Shown here: positions 5,790 through 10,374 of the stretch, piece by piece
How positions within the stretch are numbered: position 1 is the stretch's first letter
How the letters are laid out: the number at the start of each line of letters is the position of its first letter
Origin: CAVDAL01 sp963606965
GTDB taxonomy: Bacteria > Actinomycetota > Coriobacteriia > Coriobacteriales > QAMH01
Assembly: GCA_963606965.1 (NCBI GenBank)
Contig: CAVDAL010000074.1
Location: 1 to 10,374, forward strand
Direction: 5' to 3'
DNA: 10,374 nt
Notes under the pieces: generated by a model
What the model saw: only the letters and a program-made list of their open reading frames with translations
Told to the model about the DNA's origin: nothing
The model's database searches: none
Translations under genes and position numbers: made by a program

Positions 5790-6587
5790 ATGAGTTTTAC
5801 TTTAGCTTTAGCTCAATGTTCACACACAAAGGAAAATTCGCGTAAAGCTATTCTTGAAATGGCTGAATGCTGGTTCAAACGTGCTTTTGAACAAGGTGCA
5901 GATTTGCTTGTATTTCCTGAAGGCTTTATGGGGAAGTATTCCGTCGAAGATAAAAGATTTTTTGTTTCTCCAGAGCCGATAGATGGATTTTTCTGTATAC
6001 AAATGTCGGCCTTGGCAAAGAAATATGCAATGCATTGCATATTTACTTTTAATGAAAGCAATGGCGTAGATAAGCCATTCAATACTGCTGTTTTGCTTAA
6101 TTCTGGTGGGGAAGTGATAGGTTTATATCGCAAAGTCCATTTATTTGATACAGACTTCATTAAAGAGTCGAGCCGTGTTAGCCCTGGTGGTTCATTGTTT
6201 GAGCCTGTGGAAACAACATTTGGAAAAATTGGGCTTGCTATTTGTTATGACATAAGATTTCCTGAACTTGCAAGATATGAAGCATTGCACGGATGTCAAC
6301 TTTTAATTATTCCAGCTGCTTGGTTTGATGGGTGTCTTAAGCTTGAACAATGGCATACTTTATTGCGTGCACGTGCAATTGAAAATGAGATGTTTGTAGC
6401 AGGACTTAGCAGACCAGATGAAGGTTGCATTGGCAACAGCATTGTCTTTGGTCCAGACGGTAAGGTTATTGCATCTGGTGGTTCAGTTGATGAGCTAATT
6501 TGTGCAAATATTGATATTAATGAAATAGATAAAGTTCGTAAGAAAATGCCTGTTTTCAAGCATCGCAAACCAGAATTATATAACTGA
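5790..6587 (+). CDS. Carbon-nitrogen hydrolase (nitrilase superfamily, Nit2/omega-amidase-like)
   Basis: With the ATG at 5790 the protein has 265 residues and begins MSFTLALAQCS, the usual first beta-strand of the superfamily. The frame is open back to a TTG at 5754, but that adds 12 residues with no family match. The catalytic triad is complete: E44 in FPEGF, K115 in YRKVHLFD and C152 in AICYDIRFPEL. The CYDIRFPEL signature and the short length fit the Nit/YafV omega-amidase branch, which hydrolyses small amides such as alpha-ketoglutaramate or damaged glutathione; the true substrate is not readable. It stands alone, with a terminator upstream and convergent arginine genes downstream. An aliphatic amidase or N-carbamoyl hydrolase is less likely given the length. 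The overall family call is firm. Confidence 0.9.
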   Translation: MSFTLALAQCSHTKENSRKAILEMAECWFKRAFEQGADLLVFPEGFMGKYSVEDKRFFVSPEPIDGFFCIQMSALAKKYAMHCIFTFNESNGVDKPFNTAVLLNSGGEVIGLYRKVHLFDTDFIKESSRVSPGGSLFEPVETTFGKIGLAICYDIRFPELARYEALHGCQLLIIPAAWFDGCLKLEQWHTLLRARAIENEMFVAGLSRPDEGCIGNSIVFGPDGKVIASGGSVDELICANIDINEIDKVRKKMPVFKHRKPELYN

Positions 6588-6712
6588 TTATTTCTAGTTA
6601 GAATTCTAGAATTTAAGCTTTTTTATTACTGCATGTTTTATGCTTTTAAATAAAGCTATATGCATCAAATATAGCGCGCAAATAGAAATTTCTATTTGCG
6701 CGCTATGAACTA
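6588..6712. other. Convergent intergenic region
   Basis: These 125 bases separate the 3' ends of the nitrilase-family gene and argD. They hold a weak A+T hairpin (AGCTTTTTTATT 6616-6627 with AATAAAGCT 6649-6657, bulged) and the 36-bp palindrome. Both could end transcription, but neither is followed by a long T-run. Confidence 0.5.
6671..6706. repeat. Perfect 36-bp palindrome between convergent genes
   Basis: ATAGCGCGCAAATAGAAA (6671-6688) is followed immediately by its exact reverse complement (6689-6706), so it has 18-bp arms and no spacer. It lies 6 bases beyond the argD stop. A bidirectional transcription end is the simplest reading, as in RNA it would form a stem of about 16 bp. The symmetric DNA could also extrude as a cruciform or bind a dimeric protein. 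Confidence 0.75.
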
Positions 6713-7882
6713 CTAAGCGCAGCAGGATTTGATTGTTTGGACTGCTTTTTCAAGAAGGTCTTGTGGAATATTTAATGCTGGGAGCAAGCGGACTTTATCT
6801 CCAGCCGTTAAGCATAAAACTCCCTGTTCAATGCACTTGTTTACAACTTCTATTGCTGGCTTTTCTGTAGAAATGCCAAGCATTAGCCCGTTGCCGCTAA
6901 CTCCACAAATTCCACTTGCGCCTTTAAGTTCTTTTTTGATGTAATTTCCTTTTTCTTTTATAGCATTTAAAAATTTATCATCTAAACGATTAATAATGCT
7001 TAAAGCACCAGCGCAAGCTACAGGGTTGCCGCCAAAAGTCGAACCATGGTCACCCGGTTTTAAAACTTCTGACATTTTTTCAGACATTAAAGTTGCGCCA
7101 ATTGGTAAGCCGCCGCCAAGACCTTTAGCCGTTGAAACAATATCAGGCTCTATTCCATAATTCATATAAGCATACAAATTGCCTGTTCTGCCATTGCCAG
7201 TTTGAACTTCATCAATAATTAATGCAATATCATTTTCTTCTGCATATTGTGCTATTTGTTGAACAAAATCTTGTTCAAGTTCTATGACTCCGCCTTCACC
7301 TTGAATGCATTCAAACATGATTGCGCAGAGTTTATTTTCAGAAGCAACGCGCTTTACATCTTCAAAATTGTTAGCTTGCGCATATGCAAAGCCTGGTGTT
7401 AGTGGAGTGAAATCTTCATGAAATTTATCTTGCCCAGTTGCTGCAAGAGTTGTTAATGTTCGACCATGAAAGCTCTTCTTTAAAGTTAAGACAGTGCAAT
7501 AATCTTTGCCTTTTGCTTCCGCTGCATATTTACGGGCAATCTTTATAGCACATTCGTTAGCTTCAGCGCCTGAATTTGAAAAGAAAACTTTACTCATACT
7601 CGTGCGAGTGCAAAGCTCTTTTGCAAGTTCAGCGCAAGGCTGCGTATAATAAAGATTTGAAGCATGTTGTAATTTTTTAGCCTGGCTTGTGATAGCAGCA
7701 AGCCATTCATCATCGCAGATGCCGAATGAGTTAACAGCAATGCCGCTGCCCATGTCAATATATTCTTTTCCATTTGAATCTTTGACTATTGAGCCTTTGC
7801 CACTTAAAAGTTCAATAGGAAAGCGCCCATATGTGTGAGCTACATATTTTTGATCTATTTCTGTAATTGTTTCAGTTGTCAT
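6713..7882 (-). CDS. argD: Acetylornithine aminotransferase
   Basis: A 389-residue class III PLP aminotransferase that converts N-acetylglutamate semialdehyde plus glutamate to N-acetylornithine plus 2-oxoglutarate in the cytoplasm. The PLP phosphate-binding segment SNSGAEANE lies at about 102-110. FHGRT is at 138-142, the cofactor-ring aspartate in IIDEVQTG is D224, and the Schiff-base lysine is K253 in STAKGLGGGLPIGA. The length is normal for ArgD. ATG 7882 has a GAGG-type SD 5 bases upstream and lies 17 bases after the argB stop, so it is the last gene of the argCJBD operon here. The protein ends in two cysteines (SCCA), slightly unusual. Other class III enzymes (succinylornithine or GABA aminotransferase) are less likely given the operon. 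Confidence 0.96.
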   Translation of the reverse strand: MTTETITEIDQKYVAHTYGRFPIELLSGKGSIVKDSNGKEYIDMGSGIAVNSFGICDDEWLAAITSQAKKLQHASNLYYTQPCAELAKELCTRTSMSKVFFSNSGAEANECAIKIARKYAAEAKGKDYCTVLTLKKSFHGRTLTTLAATGQDKFHEDFTPLTPGFAYAQANNFEDVKRVASENKLCAIMFECIQGEGGVIELEQDFVQQIAQYAEENDIALIIDEVQTGNGRTGNLYAYMNYGIEPDIVSTAKGLGGGLPIGATLMSEKMSEVLKPGDHGSTFGGNPVACAGALSIINRLDDKFLNAIKEKGNYIKKELKGASGICGVSGNGLMLGISTEKPAIEVVNKCIEQGVLCLTAGDKVRLLPALNIPQDLLEKAVQTIKSCCA

Positions 7883-7899
7883 AACTTCCTCTATTATCT

Positions 7900-8802
7900 T
7901 TAGTCTATTCTGGATTGTTTGCCAGCTTTGTCTTTGACCATCATTGTGCCAGCGCCTTCATCTGTTAAAAGCTCCATCAAAATTGAATGTGGAATGCGGC
8001 CGTCCATAATAACAACTTTGTCGACACCTTCATTTAATGCTTTGATGCAACATTCAACTTTTGGAAGCATGCCGCCATTAATGATGCCATCATCGGCAAG
8101 CTTCCTTGCTTCAGAAATGCTTAATTCTGGAATGAGCGTGTTGCGATCATCTTTATCAGTCAAAATGCCAGCGATGTCTGTCATTAAGATGAGACGTTTT
8201 GCACCAAGAGCGCCAGCAATGTGGGCCGCCGCAGTGTCGCCATTAATGTTATAAATGTTACCGCTTTTGTCGCAGCCAACAGTTGAAATGACTGGAATAT
8301 ATCCGCTGTTCAGCAGGTCAAAGATTGGCTCAGCATTTACATGTGTGACTTTGCCAACAAATCCAAGTTTTTCATCTTTTGTTTCAGCTTCAATCAAGCG
8401 GCCATCAATGCCAGAAATTCCCATTGCATTGCCGCCATAGCTTTCAAGCATAGCAACTAAAGTTTTGTTCACTTTACCAGCTAAAACCATTTGGACGATG
8501 TCTACAGTTTCTTTATCTGTAACGCGCAAGCCATTGATAAATTCAGGCTCTTTGCCCATCTGTTGCATAACATCATTGATTTCAGGGCCGCCGCCATGCA
8601 ACAAAACAACCTTAATGCCAATTGTCCAAAGCAAAACAATGTCTTCCATGACTTGTTGCTTCAGCTGGTCTTCAATCATTGCATTGCCGCCATATTTCAC
8701 AACAATTATTTTGCCTGTATGTTTGCGAATAAAGGGGAGTGCTTGTGTTAAAACTTCAGCCCTTTTTGCATTCGAAAAATTTTGTGTTGAATTATCTTCC
8801 AT
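7900..8802 (-). CDS. argB: Acetylglutamate kinase
   Basis: A 300-residue amino-acid kinase that phosphorylates N-acetylglutamate, the second step of arginine synthesis. Motifs are VVKYGGNAM (34-42), LLHGGGPEI (67-75), the NGDTAAAHIAGAL substrate/ATP region and a C-terminal GAGTMM segment. About 30 residues precede the first strand, and AEVLTQALPFIRKHTGK resembles the N-terminal helix that links arginine-inhibited hexameric kinases. Feedback inhibition by arginine is therefore likely, which fits a pathway with ArgJ recycling. ATG 8802 has SD AAGGA 5 bases upstream. It follows argJ after 45 bases containing a 16-bp palindrome and precedes argD by 17 bases. Confidence 0.97.
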   Translation of the reverse strand: MEDNSTQNFSNAKRAEVLTQALPFIRKHTGKIIVVKYGGNAMIEDQLKQQVMEDIVLLWTIGIKVVLLHGGGPEINDVMQQMGKEPEFINGLRVTDKETVDIVQMVLAGKVNKTLVAMLESYGGNAMGISGIDGRLIEAETKDEKLGFVGKVTHVNAEPIFDLLNSGYIPVISTVGCDKSGNIYNINGDTAAAHIAGALGAKRLILMTDIAGILTDKDDRNTLIPELSISEARKLADDGIINGGMLPKVECCIKALNEGVDKVVIMDGRIPHSILMELLTDEGAGTMMVKDKAGKQSRID

Positions 8803-8829
8803 CTTTGTCCTTAAACTTGTTTCCTATGT

Positions 8830-8845
8830 TTTGCAAGCTTGCAAA
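8830..8845. repeat. 16-bp palindrome between argJ and argB
   Basis: TTTGCAAGCTTGCAAA is its own exact reverse complement and lies 2 bases beyond the argJ stop, in the 45-base argJ-argB gap. It does not look like the ARG box (TGAAT...ATTCA). It could be a weak processing hairpin in the mRNA or a protein site. Confidence 0.5.
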
Positions 8846-8847
8846 TT

Positions 8848-10110
8848 TTAAGTGCGATAATCTCCATTGATGTGAATGTAGTCATATGTAATGTCGCAAC
8901 CCCAGCATGTACACGAAGCGCTGCCGCTATTCATATTTATGAGAATTTCGACATCATGTTCTTGCAGGATTTTTTCTGCCAATTCTTCACTAAAGTTCAA
9001 GCCTTTGCCAGATTTGCAAACGTCTATAGCGCCAGCTTTGCTTGCAAAAGAGACATCGACTTTTTCAGCTTCAAAATCAATGCCGCAATATCCCATTGCA
9101 CAAAGAACACGACCCCAGTTTGCATCGCATCCAAAGATTGCTGCTTTTGTTAGTGTGGAAGAAATGACTGACTTTGCAATTGCTTCTGCATCTTCATCGC
9201 TTGAAGCATTTTCAACTTTGCAAGTTATTAAGTGCTTTGCGCCTTCGCCATCGCTTGCCATTTCTATTGCAAGCTGTGTGCAAAGAGTTTTTAACGCACT
9301 AACAAATTTTTGATATTTATTATCTTTTGTTTCAATAGTCGTGTTGTTGCTAAGGCCATTTGCCATGACTATGCAAGTGTCATTTGTTGATGTGTCTCCA
9401 TCAACACTTATTCTATTAAATGTCACATTGACAGTTTCAAGCAAAGCTTCATGAAGCATTTCTTGCGTGATTGAAATATCACTTGTTATGAAGCAAAGCA
9501 TTGTGCCCATGTTTGGATGAATCATTCCAGAGCCTTTGGCAATGCCGCCAATATGTACTTGCGTTTCATCAATTTCGAATTGGATAGCATGTTCTTTTTT
9601 GACCGTGTCTGTTGTCATGATTGCATGCGCTGCTGCATCTGAAGCCTGAGCGCTTTGCTCTAAATTATCAAAGAGTTTAGGGGCAGCATTTTCAATTGCT
9701 TGCAAGTTTAGTTCTTGGCCGATAACTCCAGTTGATGCAACCAAAACATCGCTTGTTTTGCAGCTGATGTTTTGTGCAACAATTTCGCACATCTTTTCTG
9801 CATTTTCTTTGTCATTTGGAGCGCATGCGTTAGCATTTCCACTATTGATTATTACTGCTTGTGCTTTCCCGTCGCTTAAATGTTCTTTGTCAACATGAAT
9901 ATGCGCAGCCTGAACTTTGTTTTTTGTATAAACTGCTGCAGTGTTGCAAATTTCACTTGAAACAATTACGGCAAGATCTTTTTTGTCTTTGTTATGCGAT
10001 TTCACTCCTGCATGTAAACCTGAAGCACTAAAGCCACAAGGCGCGCAAATGCCGCCTTCAATAAATTCTATTTTTGTATCTTCATTTTTAATCAATTTTA
10101 AGTCCTTCAT
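8848..10110 (-). CDS. argJ: Glutamate N-acetyltransferase / N-acetylglutamate synthase (ArgJ)
   Basis: A 420-residue ArgJ, slightly above the usual length of about 400. It transfers acetyl from N-acetylornithine to glutamate and so closes the cyclic arginine pathway. The autocatalytic cleavage site is visible in KGSGMIHPNMGTML, with T203 expected to become the N-terminal nucleophile of the beta chain; the residue before it is Gly instead of the frequent Ala. The VDGDTSTNDT motif typical of the beta chain is present. ATG 10110 lies inside the end of argC (23-base overlap) but has no SD; TTG 10095, five codons later, has AAGGA 7 bases upstream and may be the real start. Whether it is mono- or bifunctional cannot be read, although no argA is visible here. 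Confidence 0.95.
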   Translation of the reverse strand: MKDLKLIKNEDTKIEFIEGGICAPCGFSASGLHAGVKSHNKDKKDLAVIVSSEICNTAAVYTKNKVQAAHIHVDKEHLSDGKAQAVIINSGNANACAPNDKENAEKMCEIVAQNISCKTSDVLVASTGVIGQELNLQAIENAAPKLFDNLEQSAQASDAAAHAIMTTDTVKKEHAIQFEIDETQVHIGGIAKGSGMIHPNMGTMLCFITSDISITQEMLHEALLETVNVTFNRISVDGDTSTNDTCIVMANGLSNNTTIETKDNKYQKFVSALKTLCTQLAIEMASDGEGAKHLITCKVENASSDEDAEAIAKSVISSTLTKAAIFGCDANWGRVLCAMGYCGIDFEAEKVDVSFASKAGAIDVCKSGKGLNFSEELAEKILQEHDVEILINMNSGSASCTCWGCDITYDYIHINGDYRT

Positions 10111-10374
10111 ACATTGGAGCGTTCATTAAGATGTTCATATTTTGTATTGCAGCACCGCATGCGCCTTTGCCCAAATTGTCAAACAAGGCAGTGATTACAA
10201 AATTTTCTTGCGTACCAGAAATAACAATATCCAGTGCGTCAGTTTCTGCTTTTTCATTTGCATAAAGTGTTGTATGTTTCAGCGGGTCTGTTGTGTTATC
10301 AACAACTTTAATTAAATTGCTGCTTGCATAAAATTCATTGAAAGCTTCAATGATATTGCTCAATTTGTAATTGC
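10088..10374 (-). CDS. argC: N-acetyl-gamma-glutamyl-phosphate reductase, C-terminal part
   Basis: The frame is open to the window edge, so only the last 95 or so residues are seen. LFDNLGKGACGAAIQNMNIL matches the conserved ArgC C-terminal segment (D-N-L-x-KGA-x-G-A-Q-N-N). ArgC reduces acetylglutamyl phosphate with NADPH; the catalytic cysteine and Rossmann fold lie outside the window. Its stop falls 23 bases inside argJ, which implies translational coupling. It heads the visible argCJBD order; any promoter or ARG box of the operon is outside the window. Confidence 0.93.
   Translation of the reverse strand, partial: NYKLSNIIEAFNEFYASSNLIKVVDNTTDPLKHTTLYANEKAETDALDIVISGTQENFVITALFDNLGKGACGAAIQNMNILMNAPMYEGLKID

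Noticed and set aside
8830..8845. ArgR operator (ARG box)
   Set aside because: The palindrome lacks the TGAAT/ATTCA core, and it lies inside the operon, not before its first gene.
8465..8851. 128-residue plus-strand frame opposite argB
   Set aside because: Coding shadow of the well-supported argB gene.

Overview
The window reads as a piece of an anaerobic, fairly A+T-rich bacterial chromosome. It carries two unrelated functional blocks that converge near position 6700. The molybdoenzyme sequence style (an acetylene-hydratase/DMSO-reductase type protein with a large central insert) and its pairing with DmsB/DmsC-like and NapG/NapH-like partners suggest an anaerobic respirer, possibly a low-GC relative of the Eggerthellaceae (Coriobacteriia). 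That placement comes from memory of family style, not from a search.

Positions 1-5582 (+) hold a respiratory cluster. First comes the C-terminal part of a molybdopterin oxidoreductase (5' end outside the window). It overlaps by one base a four-cluster DmsB-type ferredoxin subunit, which is followed 3 bases later by an eight-helix DmsC-type membrane anchor. After a 309-base gap come a twin-arginine NapG-like ferredoxin and a NapH-like membrane iron-sulfur protein. Together they can be read as an electron path from menaquinol through DmsC and/or NapH-NapG, via the FeS subunit, to the molybdenum site. The substrate is not known. A strong intrinsic terminator (5618-5650) closes this block.

The 309-base gap (3624-3932) is the most unusual part of the window. 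It holds at least five inverted repeats packed end to end: 3636-3662, 3673-3692, 3693-3779, 3792-3824 and nested 3825-3916. The last one ends one base before the napG-like Shine-Dalgarno. A sixth hairpin (3703-3733) is mutually exclusive with the 14-bp stem. On the minus strand the first hairpin is followed by a six-T run, which is a good intrinsic terminator. Together with an extended -10 at 3751-3743 it could delimit an antisense RNA of about 105 nt with three hairpins. No known riboswitch class was recognised.

Positions 5790-6587 (+) encode a stand-alone Nit-type carbon-nitrogen hydrolase with a complete E-K-C triad. A perfect 36-bp palindrome (6671-6706) sits between it and the convergent arginine genes.

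Positions 10374-6713 (-) are an arginine biosynthesis operon transcribed argC (partial), argJ, argB, argD. It converts N-acetylglutamate to N-acetylornithine and recycles the acetyl group through ArgJ. ArgB carries an N-terminal helix like that of arginine-inhibited kinases. No tRNA, rRNA, CRISPR array, insertion sequence or phage gene was seen.
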